Position numbers and translations under genes: made by a program. From assembly GCA_014584465.1 (NCBI GenBank), contig JACTMU010000081.1, forward strand, positions 1 to 64,000: a DNA stretch of 64,000 bases, given 5' to 3'. Numbering within the stretch: the first letter of the stretch is position 1; each line of letters opens with the position of its first letter. The notes under the pieces were generated by a model. That model saw only the letters and a list, made by a program, of their open reading frames with translations. It was not told the DNA's origin and searched no databases. Shown one piece after another: positions 20,283 to 30,273 of the stretch. Source of the stretch: Pseudomonadota bacterium (GTDB lineage: Bacteria; Bdellovibrionota; Bdellovibrionia; Bdellovibrionales; JACTMU01).

Positions 20283-21602
20283 TTATTTCGTAACTAACCG
20301 CAAAAAGATGAGACCTAATATCGCCGACAAAATGGATCCGGCAAGAATTCCTAACTTTGAGTAGACCTCCAAGTCGGGAGAAAGGGCAAGACTGCTTACA
20401 AAGAGCGCCATGGTAAAGCCAATGCCTCCAAGCACGCCGGCCCCAAAAATATGACGCCACTTTATCTGAGAGGGAAGTTGCCCAAGTTTTAATCTAACTC
20501 CAACCCAACAGGCTGCAAAAATTCCTATGGGTTTCCCCAAAAAGAGGCCAAGGGCAATCCCAAGAAAAATAGAGTTATGGGTCAAGTCTGGCAAACCCGT
20601 TGAAGGGATCTGAACCCCTGCATTGACCAGAGCAAAGACCGGCATAATGAAAAAACTCACCCAGGGGTGCAAGATGTGAATCAAGCGATCCAGTGGAGAC
20701 TCCGCATTGAGAACGAGATATCGTAAAGACTCAAGATGCCCCTTGGAGTCAGGATGAAGTTCGCCAGGTTTCTCACTGTCTTGCTGACGAATCGAGCGGG
20801 TCAAATCCTGCGAGGATCTCTCCACCTCTTCCGCAACCTCTTCTTTGGAGTACCATGGCCTTGTGGGAGTCAAAAAACCCAATAGCACTCCTGCAATCGT
20901 AGCGTGGATTCCCGACTTCAAAACCCCTAACCACGCCCCAACTCCCAAACAGAAGTAGACAAGGAACCTTCGAATTCCCACCAACCTGGCCAGGTAGATC
21001 AAGATTAAAAAGAGCCCCGCCATTCCAAGAGCGCGTCCAGAAATTTCACTCGTATAGAAGAAGGCAATGACCAACACAGCACCCAAATCATCGACGATCG
21101 CAAGGGCCAACAAAAAGATCTTCAATGCAAAGGGAACTCTTCGACCCAAAAGGGTCAAGACTCCTACGGCAAAGGCAATGTCCGTCGCCATTGGGATCCC
21201 CCACCCAGGCTCACTTGGACCTGAAGGATTGAGAGAAAAGTAGATCAGCGCCGGAGCCACCATTCCACCAAGTGCTCCAAAGAGCGGCATCGCGGCCTTT
21301 CGAGGAACGGAGAGCTCACCAGAGACAAGCTCATACTTGATCTCCATGCCCACCATAAAAAAGAAGACCGCCATCAGACCATCGTTGATCCAATGAAGAA
21401 GACTTTTGGAGAGTTCATAACCGCCAATCTTGAGTGAAATTGGAAGATGAATGAGGTGAAAATAGCTCTCGCTCCAAGGACTGTTCGCCCAGGTCATCGC
21501 CACGATCGTGCAAATGATCAAAACGATCCCGCCAGAAGTCTCCATCGCCATAAAGCTTTCGATAGGTAAAATCAGACGTTTCACGATGGTCTGCTTTGGC
21601 AT
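20283..21602 (-). CDS. nhaA: Na+/H+ antiporter NhaA
   Basis: FMVGMEIKYELVSGELS, PSEPGWGIPMATDIAFAVGVLTLLGRRVP, LAIVDDLGAVLVIAFFYT, FALVNAGVQIP, IGFTMALFVSSLAL. Confidence 0.96.
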   Translation of the reverse strand: MPKQTIVKRLILPIESFMAMETSGGIVLIICTIVAMTWANSPWSESYFHLIHLPISLKIGGYELSKSLLHWINDGLMAVFFFMVGMEIKYELVSGELSVPRKAAMPLFGALGGMVAPALIYFSLNPSGPSEPGWGIPMATDIAFAVGVLTLLGRRVPFALKIFLLALAIVDDLGAVLVIAFFYTSEISGRALGMAGLFLILIYLARLVGIRRFLVYFCLGVGAWLGVLKSGIHATIAGVLLGFLTPTRPWYSKEEVAEEVERSSQDLTRSIRQQDSEKPGELHPDSKGHLESLRYLVLNAESPLDRLIHILHPWVSFFIMPVFALVNAGVQIPSTGLPDLTHNSIFLGIALGLFLGKPIGIFAACWVGVRLKLGQLPSQIKWRHIFGAGVLGGIGFTMALFVSSLALSPDLEVYSKLGILAGSILSAILGLIFLRLVTK

Positions 21603-21608
21603 GCTCGG

Positions 21609-22598
21609 TCACTCCATGTTGCTTTTCAATGTTTGTATGAAACTCCTTGCCAAATTCATTCCCGAAAGGACAAAGAGGTGAATTCCCGGTGCACCCCGCT
21701 GGCGAAGCTTCTCCACGTAGGTTAAAAACAGATCCATCACCCGATTTTGTTCTTCCGGTGAGTGTTTTTCAGGAAGTGCCTTCAACATCCAGTCTGGGAT
21801 CTTAACTGAAAAACGTTGACCCATTCGAAGTGCCTGTTCACGAGAGGTCAATAGCCGAGTTCCAGGCAACACGGGGATTTGAAAAGAACCCGACTCCTCT
21901 AAGAAGTCTCCGTAAACGTCGGGATCAAAAACCATCTGAGTGATTGCAAACTCAGCTCCGACGTCAATCTTTCTCTTAAGAAAATCGACGCGCTCTCTAG
22001 GGTTGGCGTGTTCTGGATAGACCGCGGCCCCAATGCAAAAATCTGTGGCCTCTTGAACCTTGGACTCTTTGGTCTCTCCATCCCTCTTAAGATAGATCCC
22101 TCGATTGAGCTGAGCAATTTGATGAATCAACTCATACGCATAGTTGTAGCAACCCTCTCTGGCTTTCCAATGGGGTTGGCCCGAGGGAGGATCACCTCGA
22201 AGTGCAAGTATGTTACGAATGCCAAAGAGATGATGATCCATCAACTGATTTTCCACCTCCTGCGGCAGCAAGTCTCGACAAGTGAAGTGGGCAATACAAG
22301 GAACTCGAAAATGGTCCTTAATGGTTTGTGCAATGGGCAGACTTCCTCCACGAAGACTTCCACCAGCCCCCTTAGTCACTGCAAGAAACTGACTTCCTGA
22401 AGAGACGAGCCCCTCAATTCCTTCAAGCAGCTGACTCTGCTCAGCCCCATTTCGCGGCGGAATGATCTCTGCTGAAACCGTAAAGGAATTTTCCCGCATC
22501 ACGTCGGTGATCTTTTGATCAATCTGGTAACCGAAATCTCTCATACTTCCAACATTTATCGCAATGCAGATGAAAGAAGGCAAGTCTTTTGGTGACAT
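21609..22598 (-). CDS. metF: 5,10-methylenetetrahydrofolate reductase
   Basis: SAEIIPPRNG, VTKGAGGSLRGGSLPIAQTI, HFTCRDL, NILALRGDPP, GAAVYPEHAN, KRKIDVGAEFAITQMVFDPDVY. Confidence 0.93.
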   Translation of the reverse strand: MSPKDLPSFICIAINVGSMRDFGYQIDQKITDVMRENSFTVSAEIIPPRNGAEQSQLLEGIEGLVSSGSQFLAVTKGAGGSLRGGSLPIAQTIKDHFRVPCIAHFTCRDLLPQEVENQLMDHHLFGIRNILALRGDPPSGQPHWKAREGCYNYAYELIHQIAQLNRGIYLKRDGETKESKVQEATDFCIGAAVYPEHANPRERVDFLKRKIDVGAEFAITQMVFDPDVYGDFLEESGSFQIPVLPGTRLLTSREQALRMGQRFSVKIPDWMLKALPEKHSPEEQNRVMDLFLTYVEKLRQRGAPGIHLFVLSGMNLARSFIQTLKSNME

Positions 22599-22863
22599 TC
22601 ACAATATCGCATCTCAAAACTCTCTCAAGCGTTGTTGCGCCCTGCTATATTGTGCCTTGGAGAGTTTCATAGAGGGTCAACACTCTCCCCAATCCGCCTG
22701 ATTCAAAAAGAACAAGAAATAGGTCGAAAAGACCTCAAATGTGGAAATTCGAATAGTCATCATCTCATCTCTCTCTTCAAGCGCCGCATTCCATTTTGGA
22801 ACATCAATGGGATCCGGCAACATCGCATGAGGAAAGTTTCACAACCCTTAAAATAAACGGTCG

Positions 22864-25800
22864 TTAGACTGCAAAGTATTTGGAATCCTTGTGATGAAAG
22901 ACAAGAGCGGAAACACTGGCTTCCGGATCCATCATGTAGCCCTCGGTCAGCTCCACGCCAATACGCTCAGGCTTCAAGAGCTCAAAGAGAATTTTCTGAT
23001 GCTCCAAATCGGGACATGCAGGGTACCCAAAGGAGAACCGTCTTCCCTGATAGTTGGCACGAAAGAGATCGGTCATCGTGAACTCTGGTGAATCTGAAAT
23101 ATTCCAGAACTTCCGTATGAGAGCATGAATGTACTCTGCATAGGCCTCGGCCGACTCAATGGCCAACACCTGCAGAATGATCGACTTCAAATACTCCCCT
23201 TTTTGTCGCAGCCTCATGGCCTCGCTCGCGACTCCGACCCCAACACTCACCACAAAAAAAGCAACGTTGTCGATGGGTGCACCTCGAGGGTTAATGTAGT
23301 CGGAGAGACAAAGCTGCTCTCCATCTCTCTGACGTCGAAATTCAAAGGTAGAGATCGCCTGATTCAAACGCCGCGGATTTTCATAGAGATGAATCTTGTT
23401 GCCGTCGCTCCAAGCTGGAAAATGGCGATAGATTGCCGCTGGCTTCATAAAAGTTGTGTTTCTGTACTCCTTCATTACGGATTGAGTTAAGCTCCAAATC
23501 TCTACAGCCTTTGGCGCCTCTTTCAACAACTCCTCTTTTCGCTTCTGGTTATGACCTATTTCTGCAAGCTTCTTGACGATGCTCCCTTTGATTCCCAAAT
23601 GCCTTCCATAAAGCATCTGTGGGTTGATGAACTTCCAAATCAGGTCAATCGGAGTGTTGTGGAGAATGTGTTCGTCATAGTCGCTCGGTTCAGGTGGCGA
23701 AGACACCACAGGGACCGTCAAAGCACGCTGGCGGTTCTGCTCGCTCAACTCCACCTTGATTTCCGACGCGGCAAGCTCTTCCGTGGGTTTTGAAGAGGTG
23801 GTCTCCGAGGCCGCCAAGTCCCCACTCTCCATCAGCTGCTTGGCAAGATCTAGAGCCGTCATGGCATCCTTTGCGTAGAGACAAGAGCCCTGATAGGATG
23901 GAGAAATTCGTGTCTCGGTAAATTTCGCGGTCAACGCGGCTCCCCCCACCATCATGGGGATTCGTATTTGAGCCTGACTTAAATCTTGAGCTGTTGCGAT
24001 CATCTGGTGGGCCGATTTCACAAGAAGACCCGAAAGCCCCACAATGTGAGGTGAATGTTTTCGAACTCCTTCAACGAGAGTCTCTGGAGCAACTTTGATC
24101 CCTAAATCAATCACCTCAAAACCATTGTTGGAGAGAATGATGTCCACCAAATTCTTTCCGATGTCATGAACATCACCCTTCACGGTCGCAAGAAGCATTT
24201 TCCCTCGAGTTGCAGCTTCGTTTTTTGTCATAAATTGATTCAAATGATCCACAGAAGCCTTCATCACCTCAGCGGACTGAAGGACCTCAGCCACAATCAA
24301 CTTGTTCTGATTGAAAAGCTTGCCCACCTCATTCATGCCATCCATCAACGGACCGTTGATGATGTCCAATGGCGCATAATTTTTCAAGGCAAGATTCAAA
24401 TCTGCAATCAAACCCTCTTTGGATCCCTCGACCACACAGTTTGCCAACCTCTGTTCCAGTGAAAGTGACTCTTCATTGGTTCTCTTTTGATGTCCCCCCG
24501 TCTTCTGGCGAAAATAGGCAGTGAATGTACCGATTGGATCTGTGCCTCGATGAAACAGAAGGTCTTCAGCAAGTTGAAGCTCCTCTTTGCTGATCGAAGA
24601 GTACCTCACAAGCTTCTCGGTATTGACGATTGCAAGATCAAGCCCCGCTTGGACGCAGTGATAGAGAAAGACCGAATTCAATACTTCACGCCCGGCAGGA
24701 GGTAGACCAAAGCTCACATTGGAAATCCCAAGAACCGACTTCGTCTGAGAAAACCTCTCTTTGATGAGCCTCAATCCTTCAATGGTCTCCACGGCGGATC
24801 CGATGTACTGTGCATCACCCGTTGCACAAGGAAAGACCAATGGGTCCCAATAGATGTCCTCGGGTGGCACCTGATACTTTGATGTTAAGAGTTCAAAACT
24901 CCTTTCCGCCACGGCGAGTTTTCTTTCTCGACCAATCGCCATCCCCTGTTGAGGGTCATCATCAATTGTCCCCACCACGAGGGCCGCGCCATACTTTCGC
25001 GCAAGAGGCACAATCTTGGAAAACCTCTCTTCACCATCTTCCAGATTGATCGAATTGATGATCGATTTTCCCTGACAATAAGTTAAAGCTCTTTGAATCA
25101 CCTGTTCATCTGTGGAATCGATCATCAGAGGAGCTCTGACCTTCTTCACGACCTGCTTTAAGAACTCCTCTGTGTCTTTGAGCTCATCCCTATCGGGATT
25201 GGCCAGACAGACATCGATGATGTGAGCCCCTTTTTTGGCTTGAGACTTTGCTATCTCCGCAGCCTCGTCGAACTTCTCATCACAAATCAAATCCTTAAAC
25301 TTCTTGCTCCCGATCACGTTGGTCCGTTCACCCACAAGGAGAGGACGATGATCATCGTCCACCTCAAGAAAATCAACTCCTGAAAGAAAACTCCCTCGGT
25401 TTCCCTGATTGAGCGGTCTTGGCGAAAATTGCTTTGCAACCTCTGCTATGGCTTCAATATGATCCGCTCTGGTTCCACAACACCCCCCCAAGAGATTCAC
25501 CCATCCACTCTTGGCAAAACGACTGAGCACGCGGGCAATCATGGCGGGGGTTTCAAGATAGTTCCCATCCTCATCGGGTAAACCTGCATTAGGAACGCAG
25601 GCCACAGGGAAAGGGGAAAGCATCGACAAAGATCGAATGTGGTCGGTCATGAAATCGGGACCTGTCGCACAATTGAGCCCAATATAAAGAAGATCTCGAT
25701 GTGAAAAGGAGGCCACGAAGGCTTCTACCGATTGACCTGCAAGCATCGTCCCCATCGCTTCGATGGTCCCTGAAATCGCAATTGGAACTTCGTCTCCAAT

Positions 25801-26367
25801 TTCCGCAAAGAGCCGATCGATTCCATTGAGTGCGGCCTTGATGTTACGACTGTCCTGGGAGGTCTCTATGAGAAGGTAGTCCACTCCGCCTTCAACCAGC
25901 GCCTTAGACTGAAAGTAGAACTCCCGAGAGAGCTCTTCAAAGGTAGCCCCTCCCGTGACACTCAGAGATTTTGTCGTTGGCCCCATAGAACCTGCCACAA
26001 AGCGAGGAGCGTCGCTGGTCGAGATGGCATCCGCAGCCCTTCGAGCAAGTTGAGCGGCTCCAAAGTTGATCTCATAGGCTCGGTCACTAAGGTCAAACTC
26101 ACCAAGCACCAGTGAGGTACCCCCAAAGGTGTTGGTTTCAATGATGTCACTGCCTGCCCTCAAATAGGTTCGATGAATGTTCTCCACAATCTCTGGGCGA
26201 GTCAAAACCAAGTGCTCGTTGCAACCCTCATACTGTGCACCCCCAAAATCCTCCTCGGACAATTGGGTGCATTGAAGGGCCGTGCCCATCGCTCCATCAA
26301 GAACAAGAATCTTCTTCTTTAATAACTCTTTTAGTCGTTCGACTCTCTCTCTTCGTTGTAAATCCAA
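22864..26367 (-). CDS. metH: Cobalamin-dependent methionine synthase
   Basis: LDGAMGTALQ, NLLGGCCGTRADHI, GERTNVIGSKKFK, KGDVHDIGKNLVDIILSNNGFEVIDLG (B12 site), C-terminal activation domain. Confidence 0.97.
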   Translation of the reverse strand: MDLQRRERVERLKELLKKKILVLDGAMGTALQCTQLSEEDFGGAQYEGCNEHLVLTRPEIVENIHRTYLRAGSDIIETNTFGGTSLVLGEFDLSDRAYEINFGAAQLARRAADAISTSDAPRFVAGSMGPTTKSLSVTGGATFEELSREFYFQSKALVEGGVDYLLIETSQDSRNIKAALNGIDRLFAEIGDEVPIAISGTIEAMGTMLAGQSVEAFVASFSHRDLLYIGLNCATGPDFMTDHIRSLSMLSPFPVACVPNAGLPDEDGNYLETPAMIARVLSRFAKSGWVNLLGGCCGTRADHIEAIAEVAKQFSPRPLNQGNRGSFLSGVDFLEVDDDHRPLLVGERTNVIGSKKFKDLICDEKFDEAAEIAKSQAKKGAHIIDVCLANPDRDELKDTEEFLKQVVKKVRAPLMIDSTDEQVIQRALTYCQGKSIINSINLEDGEERFSKIVPLARKYGAALVVGTIDDDPQQGMAIGRERKLAVAERSFELLTSKYQVPPEDIYWDPLVFPCATGDAQYIGSAVETIEGLRLIKERFSQTKSVLGISNVSFGLPPAGREVLNSVFLYHCVQAGLDLAIVNTEKLVRYSSISKEELQLAEDLLFHRGTDPIGTFTAYFRQKTGGHQKRTNEESLSLEQRLANCVVEGSKEGLIADLNLALKNYAPLDIINGPLMDGMNEVGKLFNQNKLIVAEVLQSAEVMKASVDHLNQFMTKNEAATRGKMLLATVKGDVHDIGKNLVDIILSNNGFEVIDLGIKVAPETLVEGVRKHSPHIVGLSGLLVKSAHQMIATAQDLSQAQIRIPMMVGGAALTAKFTETRISPSYQGSCLYAKDAMTALDLAKQLMESGDLAASETTSSKPTEELAASEIKVELSEQNRQRALTVPVVSSPPEPSDYDEHILHNTPIDLIWKFINPQMLYGRHLGIKGSIVKKLAEIGHNQKRKEELLKEAPKAVEIWSLTQSVMKEYRNTTFMKPAAIYRHFPAWSDGNKIHLYENPRRLNQAISTFEFRRQRDGEQLCLSDYINPRGAPIDNVAFFVVSVGVGVASEAMRLRQKGEYLKSIILQVLAIESAEAYAEYIHALIRKFWNISDSPEFTMTDLFRANYQGRRFSFGYPACPDLEHQKILFELLKPERIGVELTEGYMMDPEASVSALVFHHKDSKYFAV

Positions 26368-26425
26368 TGGAACTCTCCTCCTCGTCAGTCCCTGTTTTTG
26401 GACCCTGTTTTTGTGGCACTACTTA

Positions 26426-26573
26426 GGGGCTGTCCGGTAATTCCATTTTTGCCGATTTCTATAAGTTTTCCTTATACCTTCGTTGAGCCTCCTCGAGTTA
26501 GCGCCTCTGGCTAGCCCTCGGTATAAGAAAAACTTATAGAAATCGATCAAAAAGCGAATTACCGGACAGCCCC
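26426..26573. repeat. MITE-like palindromic element, copy B (148 bp, complete), flanked by TACTTA direct repeats
   Basis: ggggctgtccggtaattc...gaattaccggacagcccc TIRs, arms of about 50 bp including tataagttttccttatacc/ggtataagaaaaacttata; tactta at 26420-26425 and 26574-26579. Confidence 0.92.
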
Positions 26574-27487
26574 TACTTAAGAAACAGGGGCTCTTCGATC
26601 CTAAAATCCCCCTTCTCTTCCACAATCTTAGCCACTTCACAATAGGGATCATGCTCAAAAAAGAGATAGGAGCCCCGCGAGGAGGCTCCTTTTAAAACTC
26701 TCTCCTTCTCTTCAATGATCACAAGAGGTTGAAGATCATACCCCATAATCCAGGCCCGACGCACATGACTGGCGGTCGGTATGAGATCTGCACAATAGAT
26801 AACCTCACCCCCATCATGATGAAAATGAACCAGCTGCATCGCTTGCGTGTGTCCATAGGAGACGGAAAGTGAGATGTGGGGCAAAAGGTTCTCCTGAGGA
26901 CCCTTTAGAATCTGAAGCTGCCCCGCGTCCATTAGGGGCTGATAATTGGCAGCAAAGAAGCTCGCCCTTTCCCTGACGTTGGGGTTTTGAGCTGTCTCTA
27001 AGTGTTCCTGCTGTAAATAGTAGGTGGCTCTTGGAAACGATGGCCTTAATCTTCCATCTTTCCAGGTCGTTGCCCCACCGGCATGATCAAAGTGAAGATG
27101 GGTAAGAATGACATCGGTAATCTCATCCACAGTGAGGCCAACCGCTCGCAAGGACCCTTCCAATGTCCTCTCCTGATCGATCTTGTAGATCTCACCAAAC
27201 TTGGCCCCTACCTTTTCACCATACTTTTCCACAAAATGGGAACCTACGCCTGTATCTACAAGAATTCGCCGACCACCACGTGAACTCTCGTCCACGATCA
27301 ACAGTGCCCTGGCTTCCATTAAAATGCGGTTGAACTCATCGGCCGGCTGCTGGCGATTCCACATTGTCTTTGGAACGGTGCCAAACATGGCCCCACCATC
27401 AAGTGCAAAGGTTCCGGTGGAAATTGAGTGAAACCGAAAAGATCCTAATTTCAAAGTGATTCTTTTTCTTCCCTGTTCTTCTTGCAT
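26573..27487 (-). CDS. MBL-fold metallohydrolase
   Basis: VILTHLHFDHAGGATTW (HxHxDH), VDTGVGSHF, YGHTQAMQLV, IYCADLIPTASHV. Confidence 0.92.
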   Translation of the reverse strand: MQEEQGRKRITLKLGSFRFHSISTGTFALDGGAMFGTVPKTMWNRQQPADEFNRILMEARALLIVDESSRGGRRILVDTGVGSHFVEKYGEKVGAKFGEIYKIDQERTLEGSLRAVGLTVDEITDVILTHLHFDHAGGATTWKDGRLRPSFPRATYYLQQEHLETAQNPNVRERASFFAANYQPLMDAGQLQILKGPQENLLPHISLSVSYGHTQAMQLVHFHHDGGEVIYCADLIPTASHVRRAWIMGYDLQPLVIIEEKERVLKGASSRGSYLFFEHDPYCEVAKIVEEKGDFRIEEPLFLK

Positions 27488-27624
27488 CTCTTACTTCCTC
27501 AAGTTACAGCTAGTGCCACAATCCAGTCGTCTGCATGGTATGAATGGCGTTTGATCCAATGCGACTCGATGATGCACTCAACCACATTGGACTTAAGTGC
27601 TGAACCTAGCTTATAGGGGTCTCC

Positions 27625-28266
27625 ATGGCAAAGAAATATCGTTTTTCACCTGAAGAAATTCTCTCTCATGTACGGGCCACTCCTGTGATTCCCAATGGGC
27701 GCAGCGAGGATGAGAAGATTGAACAGATCACGGAACACTTTCGAAAGATCATGGAGATTCTAGGCCTGGATCTCACAAATGAAAGCCTTCGTCAGAGCCC
27801 TGAGCGTGTGGCAAAGATGTTTGTAAGCGAACTCTTCTCTGGACTCAACAAAGAGAGTTTCCCCGATCTGACGGTCATCGACAATGATATGGAATATGAC
27901 CAAATGGTCGTAGTCCGTGAAATTGGAATCATGTCCACTTGTGAACATCACTTTGTGACGATCAGTGGAAAGGCGACCATCGCCTACATACCAAACAAAA
28001 AGGTCATTGGACTCTCCAAGATCAATCGAATTGCCAAATACTTCTCTCGTCGTCCTCAGGTTCAAGAGAGACTGACCAAGCAGATTGCCGACTGTCTTGT
28101 TTATGTTTTGGAGACAGAGAATGTTGCCGTTCATATCAACGCCAAACACTACTGTGTGGTTTCACGAGGTGTGGAAGACATCAACAGTACAACGACCACC
28201 AACGACCTGCGGGGAGAGTTTCGTACTTCCCCTGAAACACGTGCTGAGTTCTTTTCACATTGCTAA
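27625..28266 (+). CDS. folE: GTP cyclohydrolase I
   Basis: SPERVAKMFVSELFSGL, IGIMSTCEHHFVTISGKATIAYIPNKKVIGLSKINRIAKYFSRRPQVQERLTKQIADCL, HYCVVSRGVED. Confidence 0.96.
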   Translation: MAKKYRFSPEEILSHVRATPVIPNGRSEDEKIEQITEHFRKIMEILGLDLTNESLRQSPERVAKMFVSELFSGLNKESFPDLTVIDNDMEYDQMVVVREIGIMSTCEHHFVTISGKATIAYIPNKKVIGLSKINRIAKYFSRRPQVQERLTKQIADCLVYVLETENVAVHINAKHYCVVSRGVEDINSTTTTNDLRGEFRTSPETRAEFFSHC

Positions 28267-28300
28267 ATTTATCTCCATTTTTAATTTTGGGATCCGGGTC

Positions 28301-30271
28301 TCAGGCTGCTTGTTCTCGTGCAGGCTCCCACTCAAGGTAGGGAAGCTCAACCACCAATCGAGTCCCTTTTTGGACTGTAGAGAAGATCTCGACCGTCCCG
28401 CCCAACTTGTTCACAGCCACCTTAATTGCATCCATCCCGATTCCCCTACCCGATATCTGGGTGACCTCTCCGCGAGTTGAAAAGTGGCTGTCAAATACAT
28501 GTTGAATCAATTGATGCTCAGACTCAGTTTCACACGCCAAGTTCCCCTGGCTCTTTAGCTTCTCTTTCACACGTTTGGGATCAACCCCTGCACCGTCATC
28601 TTCAATCTCAATTCGAATCTGCCGCTTCAAACCCTTTCCGAAAAGTGAGATCGCGACCTCAACATGACCCTCCGGACTCTTTCCCAGCTTCTCCCTTACC
28701 TCAGGAGTCTCAATCCCATGATCCACAATGTTTCGAAAGAGGTGAATCAACGAAGAGAAGAACTCTTCGTAGGGGGTAGGAAAAATCATTAGATTGCCCC
28801 CGACAACGCGCATTGAGGAGACTCTCTTTCCAAGCTTCTGTGCCAACTCAGAGATCGCGGATTCAAATTCTCGAATGAATCTTTCAATCGGTTCTCTAAA
28901 AAAGAGGTTCAAAGACCTCTGATAGATCCTCAGACTCGGATCCAGTTCCTTAACCTCAGCACAGAATTGCATCAAAGCATGGGAATCCACACTTACAGTC
29001 TTCTCACCATCTTCAAACTCCACCCCCAGAATGTCCCTATTTCCATGAACAAAGCTTCGCAAAAGTGAGTTGACCTGTAAAAAGTCGGACCTCAATTGCG
29101 ATACTGGCTCGACCTTAGATTGAGGTCCTTGATTCTTCAACGTTGCAAGCTGCTCCTCACACCTGTGACACAGAGCCACCACTTCATCCAAATCAAAGGT
29201 CGCAGCACCGCCTTTGAGTGTGTGAGCCGCCCGAAACAGGGACTCCAAACCAAACCCCTCACTCCTAGAGTCAGAAGACAAAAACAGATCAAGTTCGGCA
29301 ACAGCAGAAGCAACGATCTTTTTTGCATCGTTCAAAAACGTAAGGAAGTGGCGCTTGTTCTTTGCCAGTCGAACAATTCGTCGAGCGAAACTTCTCTCTC
29401 TTTCGGCCTCTTGCTTGGCCTCAAACTCCGCAGTCTCATCTTTGACCACCACCACAACCGCACTGACAGAATCATCTACCAACCGCATCGGATGGTATTC
29501 AAGCCGAATCTGTTTGTTTTCAGAATGGCAAAACTTTGATGGACCTAGTGGAACCAAATCCTCAAACGGAAGAGGTTCAGCAAAGAGTGTCTTGCACCAA
29601 TCATAAAATGTCGCTTTCTCTTCAATTGGTATCCGTAAAACATCACTGATATTCTGTCGTGCTGGTGACCCTTCAAGAAGCCTTTCACAGGCTTTTGAAT
29701 AAGTCGACAAGCAGATTCCAGACCGATTGAAGATAAAGAAACCCTCAGAAAGACTGTTGATCATGGCCTTTAGGAGATTATTTAAATTTTCCAGTTCAAG
29801 CGTTCGCTCTTGGACCTTCTTTTCCAAATTTTTTGAATAGTCTTCAAGTTGCATCTGAGCCGATCTTAGATCAACGATCAGGTCATCCTTGTGTTGAAGC
29901 TCCGCAAGGTACTTATCCTGAAGCTGCCGTTCCAGAGTAACATCTCGGACGTACATGATCCACATAGGATCATTCCCGTCCGATCCCCTATCCAACTGAA
30001 AGGAGACCCTGACATCTCCAGACTTCCCTGACATAGAATCAAAATGGACCTCTCGATATGGAGAGGCTTCTTTGATGGCCCACAGTTCGCTCACGTCCTC
30101 AAACAGTTCCGGATCAAAGGTTGCGATCTCACTTAAAACCTTTCCATCTCTAAGTCTTCTTATACTTACCTCAAAAAGCGCTCCTGCAGCCACATTTGCG
30201 TACCAAACCCTTAAATTACGATCAATCACAACGACGGCATCAAGGAAGTTATCAAAGACAGCATAACTCAT
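28301..30271 (-). CDS. PAS-HPt-HATPase hybrid kinase (CheA-like catalytic region)
   Basis: PAS-like N-terminus; HPt motif RAAHTLKGGAATFDLDEVV; CheA-type N-box HLFRNIVDHGIETPEVREKLGK; G-boxes IEDDGAGVDPKRVK, SGRGIGMDAIKVAVNKLGG. No CheW-like domain visible. Confidence 0.88.
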   Translation of the reverse strand: MSYAVFDNFLDAVVVIDRNLRVWYANVAAGALFEVSIRRLRDGKVLSEIATFDPELFEDVSELWAIKEASPYREVHFDSMSGKSGDVRVSFQLDRGSDGNDPMWIMYVRDVTLERQLQDKYLAELQHKDDLIVDLRSAQMQLEDYSKNLEKKVQERTLELENLNNLLKAMINSLSEGFFIFNRSGICLSTYSKACERLLEGSPARQNISDVLRIPIEEKATFYDWCKTLFAEPLPFEDLVPLGPSKFCHSENKQIRLEYHPMRLVDDSVSAVVVVVKDETAEFEAKQEAERERSFARRIVRLAKNKRHFLTFLNDAKKIVASAVAELDLFLSSDSRSEGFGLESLFRAAHTLKGGAATFDLDEVVALCHRCEEQLATLKNQGPQSKVEPVSQLRSDFLQVNSLLRSFVHGNRDILGVEFEDGEKTVSVDSHALMQFCAEVKELDPSLRIYQRSLNLFFREPIERFIREFESAISELAQKLGKRVSSMRVVGGNLMIFPTPYEEFFSSLIHLFRNIVDHGIETPEVREKLGKSPEGHVEVAISLFGKGLKRQIRIEIEDDGAGVDPKRVKEKLKSQGNLACETESEHQLIQHVFDSHFSTRGEVTQISGRGIGMDAIKVAVNKLGGTVEIFSTVQKGTRLVVELPYLEWEPAREQAA

Positions 30272-30273
30272 CG

